A stretch of DNA of 64,000 nucleotides from Lucinisca nassula (taxonomy: Eukaryota > Mollusca > Bivalvia > Lucinida > Lucinidae), in assembly GCA_963580285.1 (NCBI GenBank), contig OY757024.1, positions 125,054,045-125,118,044 on the forward strand, in the 5' to 3' direction. Shown piece by piece: positions 42,955 through 54,850 of the stretch. Numbering within the stretch: position 1 is the stretch's first letter; every line of letters starts with the position of its first letter. Below the pieces are notes generated by a model. That model was not told where the DNA came from. It worked only from the letters and a program-made list of their open reading frames with translations, and searched no databases. The translations under genes were made by a program, and so were the position numbers.

Positions 42955-43180
42955 GCTGTTATCCCCTTATTGGCGGGAAACCACTAGAAGGGTAGCCTGG
43001 CAAACAGCGCAGCCCCAGATCAGACACCGCGTCTGATCAGCGTCTGCACAGTTTGCAAACAGGATTTTCTGTCAAAAATGGAATAAAAATGAAAAAATAG
43101 GCCTGACACCCCTTCAATGACAAATGGACTTGTCCAACATATAGCAATGGAAGAGTCCATCAGTATACAATGGGTTATTC
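42955..43180. repeat. Family-D MITE
   Basis: Contains GCGCAGCCCCAGATCAGAC / GTCTGATCAGCGTCTGC fold-back, GGCAAACAGCG ... GTTTGCAAACAGG and ends in GTATACAATGGGTTA, compatible with the TTAA family at 25859. Confidence 0.6.
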
Positions 43181-44133
43181 AGTGGATAACGTCGTGTCAT
43201 AAAAATGATATGACCACACGTGAAATTACACATGGTAACCGGAGCGAAACGTCATGACGCCGTCCGTGACAACCCTATGTTTTCCTTCTGAAATTCTTCG
43301 ACAATAGCGGAGCCGTAAAACGGAATTTGCGGCCGTGAAACCGACGACTAACCTCTTCAATACAGTTTTCCCTATTCTAATGCATTTACTCAGTTGTCTT
43401 GTTAAAATTTGTACTATTCTGCACAAAGTGACAAGTGCTATGAGCTGTGTAAAACAAAATGTCAGCCAATGAAAAGCGACGTTACGTGATGAGCATATTG
43501 CAGAATATACTGTCGCAAATGTTTGACTTTATCCAATCAGACGTCGCGTTACATACGTAACTGCTTTAGAAAAATGATTTTATTAATAGTACATTTCTGA
43601 TAACATGGATATTCATTTTTCATTTTAAAAGACATATGTTCTCCGACAAATCATAGTTTTTAAGCTTAAGCCAATACATGTACACAAACATGCGGAGAAA
43701 ATGTGAAAGAAAATCAAATAAATATGCTTTGAGTGAAACCGTGCCAAACACTGAAATAAGCGGGACTTCGTTTTGTGCGGACTCATATTTGTATGGTGTG
43801 GAAGCGACATGCAACTTGAAAACGGCTGTGCTAGCAAAGAATGACAGATAGAATTTGGAAATAAAACAACATGTAGGCTAGTCATTTTAGACCAAAAAGA
43901 CCCTTGACCTCAAACAAATTCCTTCAGAAAGTTTTTTTTCTGTTTTCGAAATTAGTGAGGTATCCTGACTTACAGGCCAAAAAATCCCCAAACTTTTCCC
44001 CAGCGAAATCTTTTTTTTTTTTTTTTTTTTTTGGGAAGTGGGGTGGGGGGGGGGGGTGGTAAAATTTTCAAAATTTTAATAAAAATCGCCAATAATATAC
44101 AAGTTTCATGAAATACTATCAAATTGATTTAAA
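43181..44133. other. No recognisable feature; poly-T and G-rich run at 44011-44056
   Basis: Unremarkable AT-rich DNA ending in T22 and a G-rich GGGGTGGGGGGGGGG stretch. Confidence 0.4.
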
Positions 44134-44404
44134 TATAGTAGTCGCAGATAAGACTGACTAGGCGGAGCTATCGTTTGTACCTGTCTTAGGAATATTCCAT
44201 TAACAAAAAGGTTAACCAAGTCACCCGATTGTGTGAATTCAACTGTAACATAAGCATTGCTATGGCGTATATGACCATTTCGTCCGCTTGTAGAAAGCGC
44301 GCGAAAGGCACTCTACCGAATCTTCTGGTGGACTCAGCGAATTTGACATATATTGACAACACCTGCATAGCTCCGCCTAGTCAATATTATCTGCGACTAC
44401 TATA
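44134..44404. mobile_element. MITE with 37-bp TIRs (TATAGTAGTCGCAG)
   Basis: TIR TATAGTAGTCGCAGATAAGA CTGACTAGGCGGAGCTA and its inverted copy differ at about three positions. The interior (CACCCGATTGTGTGAATTCA) recurs at 58575-58600, where a Tc1-like element interrupts a related copy. Confidence 0.88.
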
Positions 44405-45928
44405 GCCATATATTGATAAACTGTTGTCAAGTAGCAATAGAAAAAAAATCAGCTTCATACGTATACAGAAAATTGTCTTTTTGGGGGTTAAAAACTTTGA
44501 AAAATTGACAAAAAATGCGGAAAACGGAAATAGTTTTTATGCTCCCCGAAGGGTGAGCATATAGTCGCCGCTTTGTCCGTCCGTCCGTCACACTCTATAT
44601 CTCTAAAAGTATTAAAGGTATTTAAGTGAAACTTAATATACTGATAGAAGGCGATGAGGGGAATCGGACAATACAAGAACCATAACCCTGTTACCAGTAT
44701 TTAGCGAGTTACTGCCCTTCTTAACTAGTTCAATGAAACGCTTGTCCTGAGCATATCTCTGAAAGTATAGAAGGGATCTAAGTGAAACTTGATACATTGA
44801 TAGATGGCCATCAGAGAAAGTGCGGGATGCAAGAACTGTAACTCTATCAAAAGTAATTACAGAGTTAGATCCCTTTTTAGTTTTAGCTATATTAAGCTTT
44901 TCCTGAGCATAAGTTTTAAAGGTAATTTAGTGAAGCTTGATACACTGATAGAGGGCTATGAGAGAAATCGCAGAATGCAAGAAGCATAACCCTGTCAACA
45001 GTATTTACGGAATTACTTCCCTTCTTAATTAAGGCCCCACACAGTATTTTGGGTGCCCTATAGTAATCTCCTTGTCAGTCAGTTTCAAATCTAAATCAAA
45101 ACATTCAACCGATTGTAACTTCATAAGTATTATCCCTACTCCTATGAAACTTCACACTCATACTAACAATCACAAGACCTACATTCTGACAAAGGGCCAG
45201 AACAATATTGCTTTTGTCCGTGTGTTTGTCACGCCTTAACCAAAAACTTAACCTTGGTCATAACTTCAAAAGTATTTGCCCTACTCTCATGAAACTTCAC
45301 ACACTTACTTACTATCACAAGACCTACATTCTGACAAAGGGCCATAAATATATTGCTTTTCAATTTGTTTGCCAGGCCAGAACCAAACAACTTAAACTCG
45401 GTCAAAATTTTAAAAGTATTTGTCCTACTCTCATTAAACTTCACACACATACTTACCATCACAAAACCTGCATTCTGACAAAGGGCCATAATTATATTGC
45501 TTATGTTCACTGAATTATCTCCCACTATTCCAAAAAATATCTCCTGTTGTTTCATAACCATGGGTAATAGGGCTTTAATATTTCACATATGTATTCCTTG
45601 TAACATTCTTCATTGAAAATCACTTACTAGGGAACACAAAACTGAGGTTCTTTGTCTTATGGTTTAAGATTTACATGCCCTTGCACAGAAGGGGCCTTAT
45701 ATTTCTCCTTATTTTTGCAATCTTTGTTGAAAAACACTAACTAGGGAATTCTTAGACATTTGGTTTAATCCAGTTGGTACCGATCCCAAAAGGAGTAAGT
45801 GGCAAACAGTGCATGCGCAGATCAGACGCCACGTGACGCGTGTGTTTGCCACGCCTGGACCAAAAAACTTAACCTTGGTCATAACTTCAAAAGAATTGGC
45901 CGTAATCTTATGAAACTTCACACACATA

Positions 45929-47275
45929 CGAGGACTGTTCAAATATGAATGCAATTAGAACGTTTTCTCATGCACTAATGCTGGAAATAAATATCACAGA
46001 GTAGAAAAACATTTTACCTACACATTGATACCAAACCTGTTACAATCCGCTGACTTTAGTCATGTATATCGTTCGATAAACACAGTCTACTCTTGTATAC
46101 TAATACAAAGCATGGTTGGAAGAAGGTCAGAGTACGCCGTTGAAATACGGTCATATATTAAGAATCGTTGTATTCTTGGTATACGGTGAAATATGTTCGG
46201 TTTATGGGCATAATGAAATGTCTTTTCCGACAGTTTTTCGTTGGTGTAAGAAATTCAGCTGTGGGCTAGGCTCAACAGAAGATGCACCACATGATCGACG
46301 GCCTAAAAGAGCAACATCTTCCAAGATGGTTGCTAGAGTGAAAGAAATAGTTACTACCGAGGCACGATACACCACTAGGCAAATAGCTAGTATGGTTGGC
46401 ATCTCATTAGGAGCAGCTCATACAATTCTGAAACGGGATTTGAAAATAAGAAAGATCTGTGCTAGATGGATTCCCCATCTGTTGACAGATGAGCAGAAAA
46501 AGACACGCGTTCAGTGCGCCAAGAAGCTGCTTAAAATTTTCCAAATTACAATGCACGGTCTTTCGCTAATGTCGTCACAGGTGACGAGACATGGGTTCAC
46601 TTTTTTGAGCCAAAACGAAAGATTCAGAAAAAATATGGGCAACAAAGTATTGCAAAAGACCATGCATTGCAAAGCGGACCATGAGCGTCAAGAAGGTACT
46701 GTATGCCTTTTTTTCAAATCAGGGCCCTGCTATTCAGGTTGCTATGCCTAAAGGCAAATCTGTAAATGCGAAGTTTTACAAGAATAAAGTTCTTCGAAAA
46801 TTGAAGAAATATTTCAAAGAACGAAGACCCGCAACTGGTTTGGCCAATGTCAGATTGCTACATGACAATGCGTCATCGCACAAGGCGTTCATTGTGCAAA
46901 ACTATCTGAAGCAGGAAAAGGTTGTTGAACTCCCTCACCCCCCGTATTCCCCTGACCTTGCCCCGTGTGACTTTTTTTGTTCCCGCGGCTGAAAAAAATA
47001 TTTTTCTGGTCGAAAATTTGTACAGCGCAAACACCTCGGCTCTGCAATAGTCCAGTGTCTTCATAGTATACCTCGAAAATACTACCAAAATGCATTCAAT
47101 GATTGGATCAGATGACTGAAAGTTTGTATATCTGTTAAAGGGGAATACTTTGAGGGTACTCATTAGAACCTCCTCATTCAGACGGTTCTAACGAGTGCCC
47201 ATAACCTTTGTATTCAAACAAATCTTATAAAACTTCAAAGTGTATAGGACCATTTCACTAAAATAACCGTCCTAC
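45929..47275 (+). mobile_element. mariner-2 (DD34D), about 1.35 kb
   Basis: TA at 45927-45928 and 47276-47277 bound ends CGAGGACTGTTCAAATA and (reverse complement) GTAGGACGGTTATTTTA. The length is normal for a mariner. It carries one transposase gene with frameshifts, inserted in the tandem-repeat element. Confidence 0.8.
46112..47166 (+). pseudogene. mariner-2 transposase, near full length, frameshifted
   Basis: Mariner transposases cut and paste DNA at TA sites using a DDD triad. ATG 46112 opens MVGRRSEYAVEIRSYIKNRC. A frameshift near 46180 moves to CSVYGHNEMSFPTVFRWCKK and ARYTTRQIASMVGISLGAAH (helix-turn-helix), then ICARWIPHLLTDEQKK. A second shift near 46545 puts the first catalytic block (GDETW) in another frame. 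LLHDNASSHK gives the second Asp and YSPDLAPCDFF the third, 34 residues later. A third shift near 46980 precedes YQNAFNDWIR, and the gene ends FEGTH-stop at 47166. All three acidic residues survive across frames. The stop codon lies inside a hairpin shared with the MITEs. Confidence 0.88.
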
Positions 47276-47330
47276 TACTGCGCATCTTCGGGGAGCATCC
47301 CTCGGTTTCACCGATGCTCTTGTTTAAAAA

Positions 47331-47974
47331 AGTTAGTGGTCAGGATTCTTAAAAATGTTTTGTTGTAAAAAGTGACATATGGGTCTAAGTTAACGGCAGG
47401 AAATTATAAAATTTTAAATGTTTAAAAAGTATCATTTTGAGGGGTACGAAAATGCAAATGTTTACATAAAAACACACTGAAAGTCCATTATTTCGGGCAT
47501 GTAGAAACTTCTTTACAAAAGTAAATTGTATAAGATGGAATTGATGTGCACTCTCTAGTCTCTACTGCCAAGCTTTCAACTTCGTATCTGCACAGAAACT
47601 GGTATTTTAAGGTAGAATCCGAAATTATGGCAAAAAGTGCGGAAAACAAGAATATTGTATTTTAAGGTACGTGGTGAAGATTCTATAAAATGTTTTTGTG
47701 TAGAAATGCATATATGGGTATCAGTTAATGTAGAAATGCATATAAGGGTATCAGTTAACTTCAGAATAAAAAAACTTGATATATAGATTTCATAAAGTTC
47801 TGTTTTTTTTTAGACTATGAAAATGCCCTGAACTCAATATTCTGACTTTCCATTTTTGCCTATGGGTATAGGTATTCAAATAAAAAGTAAGAGCAAAAAA
47901 TGTACGTGTTGACTGAACGGCTGTAATCAATCGATCAAACTCAAAAGGTTTACACTGCACAAAAATGAAAAAAG
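47331..47974. other. No recognisable feature
   Basis: A short direct repeat AATGCATATAAGGGTATCAG at about 47705-47757; otherwise AT-rich without signal. Confidence 0.4.
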
Positions 47975-48835
47975 AAATCTTGGAATTGTTTAGAAAAATA
48001 CCAAATTCTACGAATTAATTTTACTCCCCTCGTATATATTCTGTTCCTTGTGATAAGACGCATACAGTGACACCTAGCTGTGGGCATTTTGGGTGTGCTG
48101 GGGCCATGTCCCATACCTTTACTTCACAAAAGGCCAAATATCTGAGAAACTGTACAGAAACCCACCCCTAAACTATGCATAATTTTTCATGTTCCTTATG
48201 ATAAGATGCAACCAGTGACATGAACATGTGGTCATGCTGTACCCCTCCACTTCATAACTAGCTGTATATATCTTTTAAACCGTTTAGATCACCACCCTGA
48301 AACCATGTATTTCTTGTTCATTATGGTTAAACTCACCCGGGGTCTTTTTGTGCTGGGACCATGCCCACCCTACTACTTCATACAAGAGAGCCATGATGGC
48401 CCTGAGTCGCTTACCTGATCTATAGTGTAACAAGTGCTCTCTGCTCCACCCTCCACTTCATAACAAGCTGTATATCTCAGAAACCGTTTAGATCCCCACC
48501 CTTTAACCATGTTTTTCTTGTTCATTATGGTTAGATTCACCCGGGGTCGTTTTGTGCTGGGACCTTGTCCCACCCTAATGCTTCATACAAGAGAGCCATG
48601 ATGGCCCTGAATCGCTTACCTGATCTATAGTGTAACAAGTGCTCTATGCTCCACCCCTCCACTTCATAACAAGCTGTATATCTCAGAAACCGTTTAGATC
48701 CCCACCATTAAACCATGTATTTCTTGTTCATTATGGTTAGACTCACCCGGGGTCTTTTTGCGCTTGAACTGTGCCCCATCCTACTACTTCATACAAGAGT
48801 GCCATGATGACCCTGATCTATAGTGTAACACATGG
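47975..48835. repeat. Degenerate tandem repeats, reverse of the 8.5-9.2 kb family
   Basis: Units contain CCTCCACTTCATAACAAGCT GTATATCTCAGAAACCG and TTAGATCCCCACC at about 48240, 48450 and 48655. CATACAAGAGAGCCATGATG GCCCTGA (48380-48410, 48583-48610) matches the end hairpin of the 29.0 kb element type. Confidence 0.7.
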
Positions 48836-49245
48836 GCCCCGGGGAAGGGCCATTTTGGCCCAGGGCTATAATTCGCAAACTCATGGGTGAAGCTTCGTAC
48901 AAAATATTAAAAACCTTAGTCTTCTGGTTGCAGACAAGAAGATAAAAAAAAAAACAAAAAAACAATTCCTTGTAGAAGTCTACATAAAACCACTGGGCTC
49001 CAGGGCAGGGCCAATTTTGGCCACAGGGCTATAATTTGAACAAGCTTGGTAGAGGTCCTCAAGGTGAAGCTTCATACCAAATATCAAACAACTTGGTCAA
49101 TTGGTTTCAGACAAGAATATTATCAAAGGTTTTCGCTACATACGTCTATGTAAAACAAGTGGGTCCCTGGGCGGGGCTATTTTTGGTCACAGGGCTCAGT
49201 ATAATTTGAACAATCTTGAAAGAGGACGGATGAAAAAGAGATCAC
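48836..49245. repeat. Tandem repeats, about 150-bp units
   Basis: Two to three units with GGGCAGGGCCAATTTTGGCC ACAGGGCTATAATTTGAACA and TTCAGACAAGAA. A repeat motif I associate with bivalve genomes. Confidence 0.65.
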
Positions 49246-49309
49246 AAATGCTCACCTTGTCACTAGGAGGCGGCTGAGCTAAAATAATGTATATCACTGC
49301 AAACCCCAG

Positions 49310-49775
49310 TTTTACTTTAAAACTAGGGTGTTCACAAATGTTTTTCCATGATTTAACCTACTGACCTATATTTTGATCCGACATGACACACATTCGAACT
49401 TGACCGAGATATTGCCATGATGATCATTCTGAGCAAGTTTGATGATAATTGGACCCAAACTGTGGCCTCTTCAGTTTTCACGAGGCTTTTCTAAGATTTG
49501 AACTATTGACCTACTTTTTGGTCCAGCATGACCCACATTCAAACATAACAGAGATATTGTCATGGTGATCATTCTGAGCAAGTTTGATGTTGATTGGACC
49601 AAAACTATCGCCTCTATGGTGTTCACAAGGTTTTTCTATGATTTGACCTAATTTTTGACTTGACATAACCCATGTTCAAACTTGACCGAGATATTAAATG
49701 TATCACGATTATCAGTCTGAGTAAGTTTGATGATGTTTGGACCAAAACACTGGCCTCTAGAGTGTTCACAAGAAA
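49310..49775. repeat. Tandem repeats, about 140-bp units
   Basis: GAGATATT starts at about 49406, 49551 and 49688. Each unit holds TGATCATTCTGAGCAAGTTT GATG and TGGACCAAAACT and GTTCACAAGG. Confidence 0.75.
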
Positions 49776-49944
49776 AAAATTAGGCAGACGCTCGTTTCAC
49801 AGATTTCATACGAAATCACCCATATAAGATTCTTGTTGTTTGCGCACGGAGGAAGATTTTCAGCATTTTTTGTAGAGGGAAGACTACTTGATTGACTGTC
49901 TGTCGAGCTTGCTTTCCTTTAACTCGACTGCCTGGGCATTTAGT

Positions 49945-50410
49945 AAACATGCCTATACAAATGCATTGTAAAGTTTGCCACAAAAAAAAAAAAAAAAGAG
50001 AATATTTTAAGGATTGTGAGATTTTTCTTATTTCTGCTCAAAATATGGATTGTGAGTACACGTTAGAGCCGCCTAATAGATTCGGTTCTAACGAGTACAC
50101 ACAATGTATGTTTTTTGAGCAGAAATAAGAAAAACAAAATATACCCCTGTAAAGATAAGTTTTACTGTTCTAGCCGGGACAGAGCATTGCCTACAATATC
50201 CATGTTTGCCCAGCGAAGAAACAGATCAGCCTGCGCATCCATTTAGTCTGACCAGAGATTTCTTTTGCTGTGTGAAGGAGCATTGGATCCGTTGCTATCC
50301 TTAGAGCGCACAAAGAGACTCTGATCAGACTGCGCCGAATTTGTGCCCCGGCTCATTCAAAAGTGGGGTTAATGGATCAAAATTGTATACGTATATTTCT
50401 GTGATGGAAA
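49945..50410. mobile_element. Family-A MITE with inserted sequence
   Basis: Left AACATGCCTATACAAATGC, hairpin GTTAGAGCCGCCTAATAGAT / CGGTTCTAACG. 50167-50355 is an insertion with CTAGCCGGGACAGAGC and inverted GCCCCGGCTCATTC ends containing family-D motifs. Right end GTATATTTCTGTGATGG. Confidence 0.6.
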
Positions 50411-50514
50411 GATGGTAATTGCATTAAAAGGTTCCTATTAAATAAATAAATAAATAAATAAATGAATAAATATCACGTTTGAACAAGTGAGTGAGAAGCG
50501 TCTGTGGTATATTG

Positions 50515-50725
50515 TTTGTTTGTTTGTATTGGTGTTTAACGACCCAGTCAACACTATTTAAGGTCATTTTTGAGTCGGTCAGTTTACCTATCCACAATTT
50601 TCCTGGGTTGGCTTATACATGTACCAGTACAGTGCACATTCTTTGCCAGAAACTTCCAACTGCCCTTCATGAAGCAGCGGAAGGGAGAGAACGATGTTGC
50701 CGACCCCGGCAGGTATTGAACCCAC
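50515..50725 (-). mobile_element. tRNA-derived SINE
   Basis: Minus strand: GGTTCAATACCTGCCGGGGTC (B box), TTCTCTCCCTTCCGCTGC, CCAGGAAAATTGTGGATAGG, AAATAGTGTTGACTGGGTCG TTAAACACC, tail CAAACAAACAAACA. The best copy of this family in the window. Confidence 0.8.
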
Positions 50726-50744
50726 CTCCTCCTGATGATGAGCC

Positions 50745-50998
50745 AGACTCGCCATTGAACCCCACTTTTATATTGTAAAACAGGGATTTATAGGGGTAAA
50801 CTTAGTTTTCTTATTTCTGCTCTAAAATATAGACTGTGGGATACTCGTTAGAACCGCCTCGACGAGGCGGTTCTAACGTGTACACACAATCTATATTTTG
50901 AGCAGAAATAAGAAAAATACCGCAACTTTTCATCTTTTTCTTTTTTTCGGTGGTAAAATTTACAATGTACATGTACTTGTATAGGCGTGTTTTCGCTT
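50745..50998. mobile_element. Family-A MITE, left TIR lost
   Basis: CATTGAACCCCACTTTTATA, perfect hairpin GTTAGAACCGCCTCGACGAG / GCGGTTCTAACG, right end TATAGGCGTGTTTTCGCTTTC. Confidence 0.8.
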
Positions 50999-50999
50999 T

Positions 51000-51620
51000 C
51001 GCAGATGGTCGGCGATAGTCAAGTGGACAATAGCGGACGGAAAGATTATGTAATTAGTAACTTTGCGTCGATTGGTATATTTTGGCCGACTAATAAACAA
51101 TCGATCCAAAAAATAGCGCGAGTATACTATTTAGCTTGCCGCGGTGGTTCAAATACATGTTATACAAATACTTTGCTGCAAACTTTGCAATTTTGAATTT
51201 TAACCTACAAAGATTCACTTCTGTCTGTGAATACTGCACAAGTTCCAAGTGCATTTTCGAAAACCAATATCACGTCTACAATGCAGCGGGCTTAATGGAG
51301 TTGGTATTTGACAGGGCATCGATATTCCTATATAATCTTACAAAATTGTGAATGGTAAGTCACGCGATTTCCATAAGCGGAAAGGAGGTCAGGTTCCCAC
51401 CTCGGCAAACAATACGAGTAGGCCACAAGAAAATGCGTCTTCGAGCGAGGTCCTCGCATCTTGTTAATTAGTCCGTGTAATGGACACGCCACTTTAAACC
51501 CACTTTATAGAGATAGATGTGAGATTTACATGGGTTTGTGAATTTGATTTTAATATTGCGCCGTTTCGCTTGTTTCTTAGAGGGATGTTAGAAAACGCTT
51601 ACAAATAACACGCTTTCTCA
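51000..51620. other. No recognisable feature
   Basis: Two overlapping ORFs (50987-51196 and 51136-51351) with no recognised family. 51480-51540 has a weak family-B left end (GTCCGTGTAATGGACACGCC). Confidence 0.35.
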
Positions 51621-51625
51621 GATAA

Positions 51626-52157
51626 TTAAAGGGGAGTTGGAACAACTGTCAGATTTTTCCCCGCTTTCCCGCCATATTTCGAAGGGAGACAACTTTCGGG
51701 ACTTCCTGTTCGCTTTTCTATCAATTCTATCCCTCAGAAAAAGGAGTCAACTCTTGAAGGAAAGAATTGGCTCCTCATCACGTGAACAAGTCCGTGAAAT
51801 GAACACCCCCTTACACCCCACTTTGTATAGAGAAAACTGGGGTTTACGGGGGTAAACATTATTTTTCTTATTTCTTCTCCAAGACATAGGTTGTGGGTAC
51901 TCGTTAGAACCGCCTCATTGAGGCGGTTCTAACGAGCACCCACGACCTATGTTTGCAGTATTTATAAGAAAAATATCACGGATTTTCATCAGAAAAGTAG
52001 CCATTTTGGAGATGAGAAAAATGCACTATTTCGCACGGCTTTGTTATCGTAATGTTAGTAGTAAATTCTTTCCTTTAAGATTCTCGTAATGACGTGGGAG
52101 ACAAAAATAATTTTGAAGGAATTGCCTCCCCTGAGTGTGTTCTAATTCCCCTTTATT
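51626..52157. mobile_element. Family-E MITE interrupted by a family-B MITE
   Basis: Outer: GGGGAGTTGGAACAACTG, AGGAGTCAACTCTTGAAGG, then after the insertion TTTAAGATTCTCGTAATGAC and end TCTAATTCCCCTTTATTAA. Inner 51778-52051: ATCACGTGAACAAGTCCGTG, perfect hairpin GTTAGAACCGCCTCATTGAG / GCGGTTCTAACG, CACGGCTTTGTTATCGTAATG. The nesting defines both family-B ends. Confidence 0.8.
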
Positions 52158-52562
52158 AAAATACCTTCGAAATATTATCTTTTAGAAATGAACACTTCGT
52201 TTCAATCTTTTAATTTAATTTATGAAACAATTTTCATACTCATCTTTTGGTACGCCCATAAGATTCTGGTAAACCAGCGACGTGTGCCTGCTATTTTTTT
52301 GTCTTCAATTACGTAAAGACTCGCGCGGGGACGGGGCTTTAGGGGTTGTGCAACAATACATGGACCTTTCCAGATTTCAAAAACGCTGTGCTAAAATAAG
52401 GACTTGTAAGCTGGAGCATTATATAACAAATAGAACCCGGTGTTTGAACGTCCTTTTCTCATTTTTGTTCGCTTTTCTTTTTTCAGAACCACATTTTTAT
52501 CCTTGGCACTTCACTTTTAAATGGTACGCATCGTTCCGCTAAATAATGCGATTCTTTCAATA

Positions 52563-52880
52563 ACCCTGTTATACATTACGAAAACACGTCTATAAGTAAC
52601 TGTCCGTTTGCCTTTCCGCCATTGATGTTTCCATTAGGGTCTAGTTATTTCATGTTCGGTTTCTTTCCCTCTGGTGTCTCTGATGGGAACTGCGGGTTAA
52701 TTGTATCGATTCCTGACCATTGCCTTCACTTCTATTTTACCGACGAAAAAACTTAACTTTTAAGATGAAAAATTGTGATATTTCTTCTTATTTCTGCTCA
52801 AAATATAGAGCAGAAATAAGAAAATTAAGGTTTACATGTACCCCTGTAAACCCAAGTTTTACAACATAAAAGTGTGGTTC
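52563..52880. mobile_element. Family-A MITE interrupted by Naiad terminal fragment
   Basis: CATTACGAAAACACGTCTATA is followed at 52597-52737 by plus-strand Naiad 3' terminus (AGTAACTGTCCGTTTGCCTT ... GATTCCTGACCATTGCC), then the MITE resumes TACCGACGAAAAAACTTAAC. The central hairpin is deleted (ATATAGAGCAGAAATAAG). Confidence 0.75.
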
Positions 52881-53166
52881 GAGGTTTGGAAGCCTTCAGT
52901 GCTCTTCCAGCTGATATACAAGCTGTGTGAAGAGTTGTGGGTATTCCGCATTCAAAAACGCCTTTATCATACCAAAAGTATGGATGAATGTGCATTATTA
53001 AGCTATAGTAGTGGAAAGGTTATGAAGGAAAACAAATTTCCCTATTTTTCCCGTTAGTTTTGTCAGTCATACCATACTCGGCATAAATATAAACACTATA
53101 CACTTTAAAACTATTTAGCAAAATGACTGCTTCTTTCTTGATATGGTGCATTTCCCAGTCGTTCTA

Positions 53167-53330
53167 CTTAAGAAATAAATCGGCTCTAGCTGTGATTTGT
53201 TGAGTAATAAATCACAGTTTGGGGGTCAGTTGTTAAGTAGTAGCGCGCGTGATTTGTCTACTTACAACTGACCGAAAAACTGTTATTTATTACTCAACAA
53301 ATCACAAACTAGAGCTGATCTATTTCGATT
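53167..53330. repeat. Large palindrome (about 70-bp arms)
   Basis: AAATAAATCGGCTCTAGCTG TGATTTGTTGAGTAATAAATC ... GTCAGTTGTTAAGTAG is inverted as CTACTTACAACTGAC ... TTATTACTCAACAAATCACA AACTAGAGCTGATCTATTT. Loop about 17 nt (TAGCGCGCGTGATTTGT). Confidence 0.88.
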
Positions 53331-54069
53331 CTAACAGGCTGAAAATCGGCAAAAAGACTGTTGTTTCCTTCAAAATCTCACAACTGTTCGCTATTGTAAG
53401 AAGAAATCCCGCTAAAATTATCGACTGAAACACATGCATTTATATTCCTTTCTAACGTTGTCGATGCGTTAAAATGACGTTACGCCGTCCAAGGTCAAGG
53501 AAATCGACTAGTGACGTCATAAATTGGCAGTTTTTTAATGATGTCACTCGTCACGCTCTTCCTTGCTGTGATTTGTTGAAGAATAAAACACAGTTATTTT
53601 CCACTGCCTATATAGGCGCGCTGTGTTTGAATTTTAATTGCAGTATGTCTAATGTCATTGAACTAGTGTGTAACCGATAGGTCCGGCTTTGATTGAATGA
53701 TGAAATGCATGTGAAACCAAATATGGTTTAAGGAGGGTCGCGCATAATTGACTCTGCCGTAATCAAGTTCGAATTTTTACCTCAAAATAATTTTAGTTTG
53801 TATTTTGTTTTTAAAGTATTTTCTGAGGTTTTTATAAAATTTAATAACCATTACAATGTGTTGTTGTTGTACAAGGGAAGGCCGACAAGATCTGAGCCTG
53901 ACCAAGAAGCAGGTATCGAACAACCATGAATTTTTGTATTCATTAAATCCAAACCTTTGTTACTTGATTTGACTTAAATGAGTTCAAGTTTACCGGCAAT
54001 AACGTAGAAATTCTAGACTTTGAAAATTGATACTGGCAAGTTTTTGAGAAAATGGACAAAATCTGGCAT

Positions 54070-54850
54070 CGTGGTGTCATCTAGTACCTCCATAAAAGAG
54101 GTTAGCTCCTGAGGACATTCATGCCGATATGGTTGCTACATTAGGGGATGATGCTCCTTCGTATGCAACCGTGAAAAGGTGGGCAGAAAATTTGAAGATG
54201 GGCAAGGACAGCCTTGAATATGATGACCGGTGTGGACGACCCACAACGGCAACAAATGAGGAAACCATCAGCCAAGTGCACATGGCCGTGATGGATGACA
54301 GGCGTTTAACTGTGAATCAGTTAGCTAACACTGTTCGCATCTCCCGTGAACGAGTAGAGAACATTCTACGCAGTGAATTAGTAATGTCGAAGGTTTCCGC
54401 CAGATGGGTGCCACGGCTTTTGACGCCTGACCAAAAGTTGACCAGACTGAACCTGTCACAAGCCAACTTGGCTATTTTTGAATCAGACCAAGATGGTTTT
54501 CTTGACCGTTTTGTCACTCAGGATTAGTGTTGGGTTCATCACTTTGAGTTGGAGACCAAAAGACAATCCATGCAATGGAAGCACCCTGGCTCACCCCCTC
54601 CAAAGAAGGCAGAGGTCGCCTCCTCTGCAGGGAAGGTGATGGCATCAGTGTTCTGGGATGCCAAGGGTATAATATTCATAGATTATCTTCAAAAGGACAG
54701 AACAATTAATGGGGAGTATTGCATGACGTGTCGATCACCCTCCGTAATCACCTGATCTAGCTCCATCATATTATTTCCTGTTTCCAAACATGAAAAAGCA
54801 CTTGGCTGGGCAGCATTATCGGTCAGACGAGGAGGTGATAGCTCTGATCC
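54070..54850 (+). pseudogene. mariner-3 transposase relic (SETMAR-like lineage)
   Basis: Reads LAPEDIHADMVATLGDDAPS, VKRWAENLKMGKDSLEYDDR, RRLTVNQLANTVRISRERVE (DNA-binding), SARWVPRLLTPDQKLTR and LDRFVTQD, where a UAG replaces the expected E of DETW. Then HHFELETKRQSMQWKHPGSP, KVMASVFWDAKGIIFIDYL and NGEYCM. The segment with the second and third catalytic Asp is deleted; NMKKHLAG and HYRSDEEV remain (54790-54840). It belongs to a different mariner lineage from mariner-1 and -2. Confidence 0.9.

Larger units (their letters stand above)
44541..47330. mobile_element. Tandem-repeat element with ATGCTCCCCGAAG ends, carrying mariner-2
   Basis: Left ATGCTCCCCGAAGGGTGAGC, right (reverse complement) GGATGCTCCCCGAAGATGC. 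Interior has 145-bp units: CTGACAAAGGGCCA at about 45186, 45331 and 45475, with TCATGAAACTTCACACACTT and CATTCTGACAAAGG per unit. The right end finishes in a hairpin-like GAGCATC...GATGCTC then TTGTTT. No coding capacity of its own. Confidence 0.75.
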
